From Eurosta solidaginis (Eukaryota > Arthropoda > Insecta > Diptera > Tephritidae): DNA of 64,000 bases. The stretch covers positions 243,281,832 through 243,345,831 of the forward strand of contig NC_090319.1 of the NCBI RefSeq assembly GCF_040869045.1, in the 5' to 3' direction. The position numbers were made by a program, and so were the translations under genes. Below the pieces are notes generated by a model. That model was not told the DNA's origin, searched no databases, and saw only the letters and a list, made by a program, of their open reading frames with translations. Shown piece by piece: positions 11,090-22,900 of the stretch. Positions within the stretch are counted from its first letter, which is position 1. Every line of letters starts with the position of its first letter.

Positions 11090-13030
11090 TCTAGAGTCAC
11101 CCCTGGCCCACCCTAATGGCGATATCTCGAAAAGGCGTCCACCTATAGACCTAATGCCCACTCCCTCTTAAAATGCTCAGTAACACCTTTCGTTATTTAC
11201 CCATATCGTACAAACATTCTAGAGTCATCCCTGGCCCACCTTAATGGCGATATCTCAAAAAGGCGTCCACCTATAGACCTAATGCCCACTCCAGCTTAAA
11301 ATGCTCAGTAACAACTTTCGTTTGATACCCATATCGTACAAACACATCCTAGAGTCACCCCTGGCCCACCCTAATTGCGATATCTCGAAAAGGCGTCCAC
11401 CTATAGACCTAATGCCCACTCCCTCTTAAAATTCTCAGTAACACCTTTCGTTATTTACCCATATCGTACAAACATTCTAGAGTCACCCCTGGCCCACCCT
11501 AATGGCGATATCTCAAAAAGGCGTCCACCTATAGACCTAATGCCCACTCCAGTTTAAAATGCTCAGTAACACCTTTCGTTTGATACCCATATCGTACAAA
11601 CATTATAGAGTCACCCCTGGCCCACCCTAATGGCGATATCTCGAAAAGGCGTCCACCTATAGACCTAATGCACACTCCCTCTTAAAATGCTCAGTAACAC
11701 CTTTCGTTATTTACCCATATCGTACAAACATTCTAGAGTCACCCCTGGCCCATCCTAATGGCGATATCTCAAAAAGGCGCCCACCTATAGACCTAATGCC
11801 CACTCCAGCTTAAAATGCTCAGTAACACCTTTCGTTTGATACCCATATCGTACAAACATTCTAGAGTCACCCCTGGCCCACCCTAATGGCGATATCTCGA
11901 AAAGGCGTCCACCTATAAGATTGATGCCCAATCCCTCTTAAAATGCTCAGTAACACCTTTCGTTATTTACCCATATCGTACAAACATTCTAGAGTCACCC
12001 CTGGCCCACCCTAATGGCGATATCGCAAAAAGGCGTCCACCTATAGACCTAATGCCCACTCCCTCTTAAAATGCTCAGTAACACCTTTCGTTTGATACCG
12101 ATATCGTACAAACATTCTAGAGTCACCCTTGGTCCACCTTTATGGCGATATCTCGAAAAGGCTTCCACCTATAGAACTAAGGATTACTCCCTTTTAAAAT
12201 ACTCATTACCACCTTTCATTAGATACCCATATCGTACAAACACATTCTAGAGTCACCCTGGCCCACCCTAATGGCGATATCTCGAAAAGGCGTCCACCTA
12301 TAGACCTAATGCCCACTCCCTCTTAAAATGCTCAGTAACACCTTTCGTTTGATACCCATATCGTCAAACATTCTAGAGTCACCCTTGGTCCACCTTTATG
12401 GCGATATCTCGAAAAGGCGTCCACCTATAAAACTAAGGATTACTCCCTCTTAAAATGCTCAGTAACACCTTTCATTTGATTCCCATATCGTACAAACACA
12501 TTCTAGAGTCACCCCTGGTCCACCTTTATGACGATATCTCGAAACGGCGTCCACCTATGGAACTAAGGATCACTCCCTTTGAAAATACTCATTAACACCT
12601 TTCATTTGATACCCATATCGTACAAACATATTCTAGAGTCACCCCTGGTCCACCTTTATGGCGATTTCTCGAAAAGGTGTTCACCTATAGAACTAAAGCC
12701 CATTCCCTTTTAAAATACTCATTACCACCTTTCATTTGATACCCATATCGTACAAACACATTCTAGAGTCACCCCTGGCCCACCTTAATGGCGATATCTC
12801 GAAAAGGCGTCCACCGATAGACTAAGGCCCGCTCCCTCTTAAAATGCTCAGTAACACCTTTCATTTGATACCAATATCGTACAAACAAATTCTAGAGTCA
12901 GCCCTGGTCCACCTTTATGGCGATATCCCTAAATGGCGTCCATCCATAGAACTATGGCCTACTCTCTCTTAAAATACTCTTTAATACCTTCCATTTGATA
13001 CACATGTCATACAACCACTTTCCAGGGTTA
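11090..13030 (+). repeat. ~128-bp satellite array inside HINE-1 copy B
   Basis: The anchor ACCCATATCG recurs at 11199, 11327, 11457, 11585, 11713, 11841, 11969, 12097 and 12225, a spacing of 128-130. Between 11199 and 12224 the units alternate in two types that differ at linked positions (TTATTTACCC or TTTGATACCC; CTCGAAAAGG or CTCAAAAAGG upstream), which makes a ~256-bp higher-order repeat. Units after 12225 are more diverged and not dimeric. Confidence 0.9.
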
Positions 13031-13101
13031 CCCTAGGTTCATTTTCCTACATGGTGATTTTCCCTTATTTTGTCTCCATAACTCTCAACTGAGTATGTAA
13101 T

Positions 13102-13119
13102 GTTCGGTTACACCCGAAC
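13102..13119 (+). repeat. 3' hairpin of HINE-1 copy B
   Basis: GTTCGGTTACACCCGAAC folds into a 6-bp stem with a 6-base loop, 19 bases before the element end at TTACTTGTT. It matches the 3' stem-loop expected of Helitron/Helentron elements and is conserved at 5643-5660 and 34591-34608. Confidence 0.85.
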
Positions 13120-13227
13120 TTAGCCTTCCTTACTTGTTAATATAAGTACACCAATACATTTGTATGCATATGGGCGAACAATAATTCTTTGGCTGTCGAT
13201 TGTGTGCTCGGGTTCATGACCTTTCCT

Positions 13228-14136
13228 GTTTTTTATACCCAGCTGTACTTGTACACAGGATATTATAACATTGATTGGATAACGGTTGGTTGTACAAGTA
13301 TAATAGAATTGAGATAGATATAGACTTCCATATATCAAAATTATCAGTATCGAAAAAAAAATTTATTGAGCCATGTCCGTCCGTCTGCCATTAACACGAT
13401 AACTTGAGTAAATATTGGGATATCTTCACCAAATTTGGTAAACGAGCTTATCTGGACCCAGAATAGATCGGTATTGAAAATGAGCGAAATCGGATGATAA
13501 CCATGCCCACTTTTTATATATATAACATTTTGGAAAACACAAAAAACCTGATTATTTAGTAAATAGTACACCTAGAATGTTGAAACTTGACGTGTGGACT
13601 GATAAAAATGGGCGTGGCACCGCCAACTTTTGATAAAATCAATTTTATTTTACAAATATTATTAATCATAAATCAAAAATAGTTAAACCTATCGTAACAA
13701 AATTCGGCAGAGAGGTTGCCTTTACTATAAGGAATATATTGAAGAAAAATTTACGAAATCGGTTAAGGACCACGCCCACTTTTATACAAAAGATTTGGAA
13801 AAGGGTCAGTGACGAATAAAATAAGCTATATCTTTGCAAAAAAGAGCTTTATATCAATGGTATTTCATTTCCCAAGTGGATTTATACCAATAAATGGGAA
13901 AACTTCAAATTTTAAAAAATGGTCATGGCACCGCCCCTTTTATGACTAAGCAATTTTCTCTGTTTCAGGAGCCATAACTCGAAAAAAAATTATTTCAGAA
14001 TAGAACCATATGTATATGGATTATTGCGCAGCTTGTAACACTATTAAGCACACAAAACAAACAACAACAGCATTTCAAGTGTACAGCTGGGTATGTGATG
14101 TTCGGTTTCACACAAACTTCGACTTCCTTACTTGTT
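13228..14136 (+). mobile_element. HINE-3, short DINE/Helentron-like element
   Basis: A perfect 14-bp inverted pair, ATACCCAGCTGTAC (13235-13248) and GTACAGCTGGGTAT (14081-14094), bounds a 0.9-kb core. The GATTGAGCCATGTCCGTC-like block is kept with a short GTCY run, and the 3' end is CTTCCTTACTTGTT. It has no satellite array, and the terminal hairpin is degraded (GTTCGGTTTCACACAAAC). Its 5' flank is only about 90 bases from the end of HINE-1 copy B. It shares terminal motifs with HINE-1 but is a different family by its inverted repeat. Confidence 0.8.
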
Positions 14137-14216
14137 TTAATTGTATTTGCTCTTACAGGATTTTGCCCCAGGATTTTCCCCTAATGTTTTTTATAAAATT
14201 TGCGGGCGTGAATAGA

Positions 14217-15412
14217 TGCCTACTACATCTTTTCCAGTTTTAGTTCAGAAATTTACAACTCAAGTTCAGAAAATTGCAAATCAAGTTCAGAAAATTACAA
14301 TTCAAGTTCAGAATTTCCAATTTAAATTCAGAAATTTACAATTCAAATTCAGAGTTTCCAATTCAAGTTCAGAAAATTACAATTCAAGTTCAAAATTTTT
14401 ATTTCAAGTTCCGAAAATTACAATTCATTTTCAGAAAAATAAAATTCAAGTTCGGAAAATTTTATTTCATGTTCAGAAAATTACAATTCAAATTCAGAAA
14501 ATTATAAGTAGGGTGTAATTTTTCAAAATTTATTCCAATTCATACTACGTAATGTAATACTTATATGTTATTTGCGGAAGTGTTGATGCGTCGTTGACAA
14601 TGGTGGCTTGGATATAGGTTCCCCAAGTTTTCTCCAAAGTGTGTAAATCCCGAGCTAAGAAATCAAACGGAGGATAGCTCTTTGCAACAAGTGTAAGAGG
14701 ACGCTCCGACCATGAAAGTACTTCAGTCGAAACCGCAATTTGGAAGCAGTGGAAGAGGGGAGACTTCCGCAGAGTTACGAGAGGCAGGTGGAGGAAGACT
14801 TGACACACAGTACTTATACGTTACTTGCGGGATTGTGGACGCTTCGTTGATTTTGTCATCACTGCTGTCATACTCAATGCAGATCAGTGCTTGTGACCTT
14901 TCGAATATAGTTGGATGCCCTTGTAACTGACCTCTTATGAGAGGAGGAGACAGAAGAGAGGAAATGGTTTTTTCGCTTCTCCTTCATTTGAGCAAAATTG
15001 ATTTAAGTGAGTTAAAAAGTCCAATGCTTCCTTAACAGATATCCTTGTATCAAATTATTAGCGCTAACATTTGCCATCTTACATACTTTTATTTTCATTG
15101 CATGAAAGAAAAAATTCCTAACAAACTTTCTGAACTTGAATTTTAATTTTCTGAGCTTGAATCGTAATTTTCTGAACTTGAATTGTAATTTTCTGAGCTT
15201 GAAATGTAGTTTACTGAACTTAAATTGTAATTTTCTGAATTTAAATTAGAATTTCTAAACTTGAATTGTAACTTTCTGAATTTGAATTTTAAATTTCTGA
15301 ATTTAAATTGAAATTTCTGAACTTGAATTGTAATTTTCTGAACATGAATTGGAAATTCTGAACTTGAATTGTAAATTTCTGAACCTAAACTGAAAAAAGG
15401 TGTAGTAGCTCA
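14217..15412. mobile_element. Foldback-like element 1 with minisatellite arms
   Basis: The left arm (about 14227-14515) is a run of ~22-24 bp units like AATTCAAGTTCAGAAAATTA. The right arm (about 15115-15392) is the same in reverse complement (TTTTCTGAACTTGAATTGTA). Outer edges also mirror each other: CTACTACATCTTTTCCAG against the complement of CTGAAAAAAGGTGTAGTAG. The ~0.6-kb core contains a diverged direct repeat (TACTTATATGTTATTTGCGG at about 14560, and again near 14813). Long inverted repeats built of short tandem units are the hallmark of Drosophila FB elements. No coding sequence is seen. Confidence 0.8.
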
Positions 15413-15427
15413 AGCTACGCACTTAAA

Positions 15428-15954
15428 GCCCTGTCACGTAAACAGTTTTTAGATAGATGCGTTTTACTCAATCTTATGCATTATGAGTAGATTGCACGTA
15501 TTTTTATGAAGAACGGTAGATTGAGCGACACTGGCGCCATCTGATATGGACAAGTAGCCAACTCCCAGCTTTAGTTGCAAGCAAAGCATAAGAAGAAGAA
15601 CTTGACATTTGCTTTGGCTAAGGGTGTTGTCATACTTTGCAAGTGAAATTATTTTTCCCACTCGTTGGTAACTTTTCGGACATTTTTCGGAATTAAAAAC
15701 TGTAATATAACAAATGAATATGACACAAAATATGTTAGCAAGTATATTTGTTGTATAGGGAGAATGTTGATAACAGTGCTTCTTGAAATTTTGCATGTGA
15801 ATGGGCAAGGCGAAATAAACTTCAGTTGCCAAGTCTGGAGTTCCTTCATATTTACAAACGCAACATTTTTGTTGATTGTGGCGATGTTGTTCCTGGAATG
15901 CAGAAGCTTGTGTTAAACGCATCTATATGAAAAGTTTCATTGTGCCGCGGCCTT
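15428..15954. mobile_element. MITE-like element with ~45-bp imperfect inverted repeats
   Basis: The left end GCCCTGTCACGTAAACAG ... ATAGATGCGTTTTAC mirrors the right end GTTAAACGCATCTATATGAA ... TTGTGCCGCGGC with several mismatches. The interior has open frames up to about 150 codons on the minus strand, but none resembles a known protein. Superfamily unknown; no clear target duplication. Confidence 0.5.
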
Positions 15955-16089
15955 ACGCCTTTCTGTCTATATTTTTTCATTCCAAAAAGACGTCGCGATT
16001 CTCTTTCTCTCTCACGCTAGCCTTCACACACTCTTCCTGTTCGATTTCAACAAAATTAACTGTTTCTATGTGGGAAAATGCGTACTAGT

Positions 16090-17110
16090 GGCGTAATATA
16101 GGACAGAGGAGTATTTTTTAAAGTACTCTCATATCACAAAACGGGTTAAATTTACTAACAGACCACCAAAAAATGATACCTTATATAAGGCTTATTTCAT
16201 ATCACTAAAAGGCTGATGATATCAGGCCTTAACTCTATAAGGAATATAAATTTTATGACGTTTTCCTCATAATACTCCTTATTTTTCTGTACCTATGCCA
16301 TAAAGCATAAATTTTTTTCTGAAATATAATGTTATGTATAAGGCTTTTAGCTCATCTAAAATAAGGATTACATAAGGAAGTATTATAAGCTATTAGGCAG
16401 AATATAAAAACCCTATTAAAAGGGTTATAGACCAAAAAATTTGGCTTAAATACGTTCTTGCTTTAAGATACTACTTGCCGTATTGGGCCTTTAATTTAAG
16501 GCTCAAAACTAAAAGTGAGCCTTCGATAAGGCGCTATATAAGATAATACATTGAGTATAACAACCTGATTATAAGGTTTATGAACCAGGTAGAAAAAGCC
16601 ATAAAATGACATATTCCAACCCAATTATAAGTCTTAGTGCACATATAAAATCATGCATACATAGGTTTTATAATAAGACACCACCTGGCTTTAAATTCCT
16701 TGATTCTTCTTATAATCACCTATTTCAAAATTTTTGTTTTTCTTAAAGTAGTTTATTTATTTATAGTTGTATTTCTTATAAATAAAAACACCATTTATTA
16801 ATTTTTGGAAAGTACAAAAAGGATATTAACTTATTCAAACTAATTTTTCAAATAAAAAAAAATCAATTTTCCCACTTACGAAATTTTAAAGACTAGAGCT
16901 AGGTTATATTTATCATGTATCTTTTCAGTTAAGGCAATCATTATTTTTTATTTCTTGCTTTACCTTAAAGATAAGGCTTATTTTTAATGCAAATACGCCC
17001 TAAATAAGGCGTTATTAAAAGTATCATACGCCTTTTACTATATATACCTTATTCTAAAGTTTATCTGTCAGGAGTAAACCCAGTATCCCTTATTGCTTAC
17101 AAGCACTAAT
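16090..17110. other. AT-rich stretch with many TAAGG/CCTTA motifs
   Basis: About 17 TAAGG or CCTTA motifs lie in roughly 1 kb, often as ATAAGGC or in the palindrome CCTTATATAAGG (about 16171-16182). Spacing is irregular, so this is not a simple tandem array. No open frame of interest. It could be the interior of an unrecognised transposon. Confidence 0.5.
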
Positions 17111-18760
17111 GCCAGTTTTTGCTGGGAATGTTGGCAGTTCAAATACATAAGAATGTGTCCAAAGTATAAGACCGATTTCGAAAAAGAATTTTTTTCTTCC
17201 AAAGTGTGGCTTAAAACTGTCGATGGCGATGAAAAATTAAGCATTTAACAGGCGCCCAGTCACTGATCCGTTGTGCCAACTAACGCCAATTGATAACACC
17301 AAGGAAATTTCCATCGGTTTCCAACCGGTCCTTTCATCGGAGTGGGCGCCAAACCCTTCCTCTGCTTCCATACGTGGGTTTTTGCTTAGAATATCTTTTT
17401 GGCCAGAGCATCCATCATCTTTCATTCACAAAATATGACCTAGCTTCAATTCGCTGGACCATGTTGATGTGCATAAAGCCCGCACAGCGCATCATTGAAT
17501 CTAATTCGGTACTCACCACCGCCATTACCATAGCTATACAGGCAGCAAGAAACGTTGTAACTTTGCGTGAGGATTACCGATCTATTGCTTGAAATTGCAC
17601 AAAATAGATTTTTTTAAATATACTTACATACATTAAGTAAAAAAGTTTTTCCAAACTTTTACTTTACGGCTGCGGCTGCGTTCATACAATTTTGATGAAC
17701 AATTTCTTTTTTTCGAATAAATAATTTATTGGAGAAAAGAAAAGTCAAGTCATAAAGAGTTTTTTGCATAACTTTCCACAAATATAAATCTAAATAAATC
17801 AACACCACAATCCCTACAAGCCCACAAATGTTTTTGTAAAATTACTATAAGCTCAGAAATGTATACACAAGATTTGGGAAACGGTTATTACAATCAGCAT
17901 GTTGATTTGCAATTATCGGGTTAGAGAAAGTGACTCCTTATAAATAAACTTAAAATTAAATTTGAAAAAATATTTGTACATAAACGTTTTGCCAAACGTA
18001 TAGTAATCATTTAGTGAAAAAAATAAATAACTTTTGAAGTAGTTTTTTTATTTGTTAAACATTTGTAAAAACATTTTGATATAAAAGTATCCTTAAACTT
18101 GCATACTTACAAAAATATTTATTCGATTGTTACCCCAAAGGATAGTTGTATAATTTTTTGAAGAAAAAATGTATGCATACTTAATATCTTCTAGATCGGT
18201 CTCATATGCAAACACGTGATTACACTACCTGTAAAATAGTGTGTGCAATAGCGTATGCTCGTTATGCTCGTGAATGGTGAGCATTCGATTACAATGAACG
18301 CGCTTATTTTGCAATCACCATAAACACCATAATAAGGGTGAAATTTTAATAGCTCAATTATGGTCCCTACATGGCTTTTAGAAGCGCGATACGTACCACA
18401 TAGATCTCTCGCTTTTAAGACTTATTTATGCACGCAAATATACCCTGCAGTTTAACCAACGTGTTTGAAACTAACGCACGACCGATATGAGTCTCATAAC
18501 AATTAATCGCCCAAGATTGAATTATCAAAATTTTAGATAAAAGAATCTGGTGGGCCTTTCTCTTCTGTGACACCACAATAGTTACCAAAACTAAAAAAAC
18601 TCTTTTGAAACGAGTTTGGTCTTTTACGCACACAACAAGATAAAGTGCAGTGTTTACACTTTCTCCAGTAATATCAAAAGTAGTTTTAGGGTGCTTTTAA
18701 AATTAAGCACCAAAATAGTGCAATGTGAACAAATTTTGATGTAAACGCATGTAAACAGCG
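17111..18760. other. Intergenic stretch, nothing recognised
   Basis: A less AT-rich segment at about 17230-17590 has short open frames with no recognisable domain. The rest is AT-rich with no repeats or RNA genes that I can identify. Confidence 0.45.
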
Positions 18761-18850
18761 TGTCGCAGTGGTGTGGTGGTAACGTGATCCGTCTTTCATA
18801 CCGAGCGTACTAGATTCAAGTGCCGGCCGAAGCAACATCCAATTTTTTGG
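18761..18850 (+). repeat. tRNA-derived SINE head fragment
   Basis: GTCGCAGTGGTGTGGTGGTA followed by a diverged B-box region and AAGCAACATCCAA, as in the head of the copy at 27106. The body and the 3' tail are missing. Confidence 0.65.
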
Positions 18851-18924
18851 ATTTTTATTATAATTTAAGTTCGATTTTAAGAATAGTTTTTTCAGCACAT
18901 CTTGATTTATTAGAATTATAAAAT

Positions 18925-19700
18925 GTAACGGTATTGTTCGGGACATGCTCATAAGGCGATATCTCCATATCCTTCATTGATAGTTTAATCAGCTCATTCG
19001 TGTGATATCCATATTGACGTAAAATATATTTAGGTCATAAAGGTGCAAACTTTGGTCAATATCTCCACAACGAGGGCTACCCTGCAAAAATCGCGAGTAC
19101 TCCATGCATGCATGTACGGAGTACTCGCTATGGACCAAGCGAGTGCTCCAAAACTAACCACAATTCATACAAAAAATATGGTGCAATTAACATTGCGATG
19201 TCCTAGGACTGGACCATATACTCCAGCTCCGCATTACATCAGAGTAATCCATGGAGTACCCACAGTCCAATAAACATCGTGCAGTGATTACAATCGTTAA
19301 AACGAGCAATGATCGGCTTACAATACGTTCGTGTAGAAACATGAGTTGGTCCATTGCTGCATTACAGTGGAGTATAAATGTAAGTACTCCAGTGGACCAC
19401 ATGAACCAACGATTTTTGCAGGGTAATATAGAAAAATAAGTTCAGTCGAATTGAAACAGTTGTATTTGCCCCGTTTCTCACTTGATTGAAAAAATTCGAT
19501 TACCACCAGATTTAACAAATGTCTAATCGGACTCCAACATATAGCTAGCTGCGCACCAATTTTAATCAAGACATCTCAAAATTTGAGTAACTAGTTTTCT
19601 TTCAAACAGACAGATGGACAGATAGATATGGCTAAGTCAACTAAGGATGGAGACATTCTGGTCATTTCGGTATACATGCTGGTGGACCTTTTTTCCTTTA
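18925..19700 (-). mobile_element. Old HINE-2 fragment, interrupted by a MITE
   Basis: The 19440-19700 part matches the 5' region of HINE-2 units (compare 41727-41910): AAATGTCTAATCGGAC, a CAAGA.ATCTCAAAA.TT block, CAGACAGATGGACAGATAGA and ATGGCTAA.TCAACT. The left flank of the MITE, 18925-19079, has similar sequence style (GATATCTCCATATCC) but its assignment is weaker. Confidence 0.6.
19080..19423 (+). mobile_element. 344-bp MITE with CCCTGCAAAAATCG ends, copy 1
   Basis: The ends CCCTGCAAAAATCG and CGATTTTTGCAGGG are exact inverted repeats flanked by TA on both sides, which fits a Tc1/mariner-type TA target. Next to the left end is an internal hairpin, GCGAGTACTCC against GGAGTACTCGC (about 19093-19128). 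A second copy in opposite orientation is at 40697-41041. No transposase is encoded. Confidence 0.85.
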
Positions 19701-19929
19701 GGAATTTACAAACTTTGGGAGAAAGACCAGACGAATCGCCAATCGTTTTTCTATAGGAGAATAGCGCGGTTGTTGCTTTTTTTACTCGCTCTGATATATT
19801 GTACCTCCAGCGTAGCTTCTTATCTTTATGACTCCCACAAACTATAATGCGCCTTGTACTTCCTCAATAATGCAGTTTTCATTAGGTTACAGGAAGTTTG
19901 AGCGAATTTTTATTGCATAATAATATAAA

Positions 19930-22900
19930 TATCGTCCACGTACGAAGTCACTTATGTCTCTTCGCCTTCAAGAGTCGTAATTGTTTTACGATCATCACGC
20001 AAAGTAGTAGGAGGGTGGGGCCGTGTGTAGAAGTCCACGAAAGTGGGGAAAGCTTCTGACCGCCATTCACCTGGGAATGGCCAGACCGATTCTTTTGCAT
20101 GCGGTATTAACCCGCTCATTACTGCCGGTCGCTTGCGGCCAAGTATCCTCTGGGTAGCCGCTAAACACCCGTTTAGCGGTGAGCTAATGTGAGAAGGCGA
20201 CAACCTGGCTAGGCCACTCTGACATAATCGGTTTAAGGGCTAGCCGGAGGAGATTTCATCGGCAGCGTCTGTACACCTCTAGGTGCGGCTGCAAGCGGGC
20301 GTCTGTCTTGGAGCAAGCGGCTCGCTATATAAACGTGCCAAGTAATATTTTCACCCCCGCTGAGCGGGTTGTGCGCTGGGCTTGGGACCCGCCACGTAAA
20401 ACCATACTCCAATGAAATATAACAACAAGCCTCGGATAAATACACTCTCTATTGATGACGACCATGGCAAACGTTTGAAGGACAATGAATTGAGGGCATG
20501 CACCTGGAACGTCCGCTCCCTGAATGGGATTGGTGCAGATGCCCGGCTGGTTGATGTCCTCGTCAAAGCAAAATCTGACATCACCGCCATCCAAGAAATG
20601 CGTTGGACGAAGCAAGGAAGAAAGAAGGTCAAAAATTGTGACATATATTGGAGTGGCCATACGAATAAGCGCAGTTTCGGCGTCGGATTCGTGGTGGGAG
20701 AGAGACTTTGTCGCCAAGTGCTGGCGTTCACGCCTGTGGACGAGCGTCTCGCCGCTATTCGAATAAAAGCAAAATTTTGTAATATATCATTCATCTGCGC
20801 CCATGCGCCGACAGAGGAGAAAGACGATGAGGTGAAAGACACTTTTTATGAACAATTAGAACGCACATACGAGCGCTGCCCCCGTCATGATATAAAAGTC
20901 GTGCTTGGCGACTTTAACGCCAGGGTGGGCAAAGAAGGTGTTTTTGACCCTACAGTCGGAAAGTTCAGCCTACACAATGAAACTTCTCCTAACGGACTGA
21001 GGCTGATTGACTTTGCCGGTGCTCGAAACATGGTCATATCAAGCACGAGGTTCATGCATAAAAAGATAAATCAAGCTACATGGCTGTCTCCTGATCGAAA
21101 TACTCGCAATCAGATCGATCACGTTGTGATAGGCGGAGGGCATGCCTCCAGTGTTTTAGATGTGCGAACGGTCCGAGGACCTAACATCGATTCGGACCAT
21201 TATCTCGTTGCAGCCAAAATACGCACCCGCCTCAACGCGGCTAAAAACAAGGAACAAAAAACACAAGGAAAGCTAGACGTCGAAAAGCTTCAATCACAAC
21301 AGACTTCCAATGATTTCGCAACTCGACTCTCACACCTGCTCTCTGAGGGCACAACTCATCCTGAAGGAATACAGGAGCAGTGGGAGCATATCTCCAAAGC
21401 ACTTCATACTGCCGCCGAGGAAAAAATTGGTTACCGGCGGCCACGAAAAAACAACTGGTATGATGAAGAATGCCGCGTTGCAACCGAAAGAAAAGACGCT
21501 GCCTACAGGGCTACGTTAAAAGCGAGCGCGACAAGAGGAGTGTGTGAACGCTATCGTGAGTTGAAAAGGGAAGCGAGACGCCTTTTCAGGAAGAAAAAAG
21601 CAGAAGCAGAAAGGCGTGAGTGCGAGGAGCTTGAGCTGCTAGCCACAAGGAATAACGCCCGAAAATTCTACCAAAAAATACGGCGACAGACGGAAGGTTT
21701 TAAGACCGGGGCAAACTCCTGTAGGAATGAAAACGGCGACCTTGTAACTAATGTCCAGAGAGTGCTTAGATTATGGAGGGAACACTTCTCTGCTCTCCTA
21801 AATGGAGGCAGCAATTCACCGCGCAGAGATGAAGAACCCGATCCCGCAATCGATAATGATGGAATATATGTCCCCCCGCCCGATTATGACGAAGTTAGAA
21901 TAGCAATAACCAGATTGAAAAACAACAAGGCCGTGGGCGCTGATGGATTGCCTGCGGAGCTATTCAAGTTCGGCGGCGAGGAGTTGGTAAGGCGCATGCA
22001 GCAGCTTCTTAGCAAAATATGGGCGGACGAAAGCATGCCCGACGGTTGGAATCTAAGTGTTCTTTGCCCAGTCCACAAGAAGGGGGATACTGCAAAATGC
22101 ACCAACTATCGTGGAATCAGCCTTCTTAATATCGCATATAAGGTCCTTTCAAGTGTATTGTGCGAAAGATTGAAGCCCACCGTGAACCGGCTGATTGGAC
22201 CTTATCAGTGCGGCTTCAGACCTGGTAAATCTACCATCGACCAGATTTTCACAATGCGCCAAATCTTGGAAAAAACCCGTGAAAAGAGAATCGACACACA
22301 TCACCCCTTCGTCGACTTTAAAGCCGCCTTCGACAGCACGAAAAGGAGCTGCCTATATGCCGCTATGTCTGAATTTGGTTTCCCCGCAAAACTTATACGG
22401 CTGTGCAAAATTACGTTGAGCAACACCATCAGCTCAGTCAGAATTGGGAAGGACCTCTCCGAGCCGTTCGAAACTAAACGAGGTTTCAGACAGGGTGACC
22501 CCCTATCGTGCGATTTCTTTAATTTGATGCTGGAGAAAATTATACTAGCTGCAGAACTTAACCGCACTGGAACAATATACTATAAAAGCGTGCAATTACT
22601 GGCATATGCTGATGACAGTGATATCATCGGCTTAAACACCCGCGCCGTTAGTTCTGCTTACTCCAAGCTGGAAAAAGAAGCGGTAAAGATGGGTTTGATG
22701 GTGAATGAGGACAAAACGAAGTACCTGCTGTCATCGAGCAAAGAGTCAGCGCATATGCGCCTTGGCAACCACGCTACTGTTGGCAGCCATAATTTCGAAA
22801 TAGTAAAAGACTTCGTTTATTTGGGAACCAGCATCAACACTAGCAACAACATCAGCACTGAAATCCAGCGAAGAATCAATCTTGCCAATAAATGCTACTT

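Larger units (their letters stand above)
9640..13138 (+). mobile_element. HINE-1 copy B, full-length DINE/Helentron-like element
   Basis: Complete structure: a 5' TTTTTATAC start, subterminal inverted repeat ATACTCAGTTGAG (9654-9666), GTCY microsatellite (9795-9812), a ~1.3-kb unique core rich in ATATCGAAAA and CCACGCCCAC motifs, a ~1.9-kb satellite of ~128-bp units, the matching inverted repeat CTCAACTGAGTAT (13084-13096), a hairpin (13102-13119) and a terminal TTACTTGTT. This is the layout described for Drosophila DINE-1 and Helentron-associated elements: subterminal inverted repeats, GTCY microsatellite, tandem repeats and a 3' stem-loop. No Rep/helicase coding is present, so it is non-autonomous. 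Confidence 0.85.

Noticed and set aside
11090..13030. CRISPR-like array
   Set aside because: Units are full-length tandem repeats with no unique spacers, in a eukaryotic genome.
14216..14518. 100-codon frame rich in Gln-Lys-Ile repeats
   Set aside because: It is a translation of the ~22-24 bp minisatellite of a foldback arm; a neighbouring frame is open as well.
15464..15922. 152-codon minus-strand frame as a gene
   Set aside because: No recognisable domain, competing frames on both strands, and it lies between the inverted ends of a MITE-like element.
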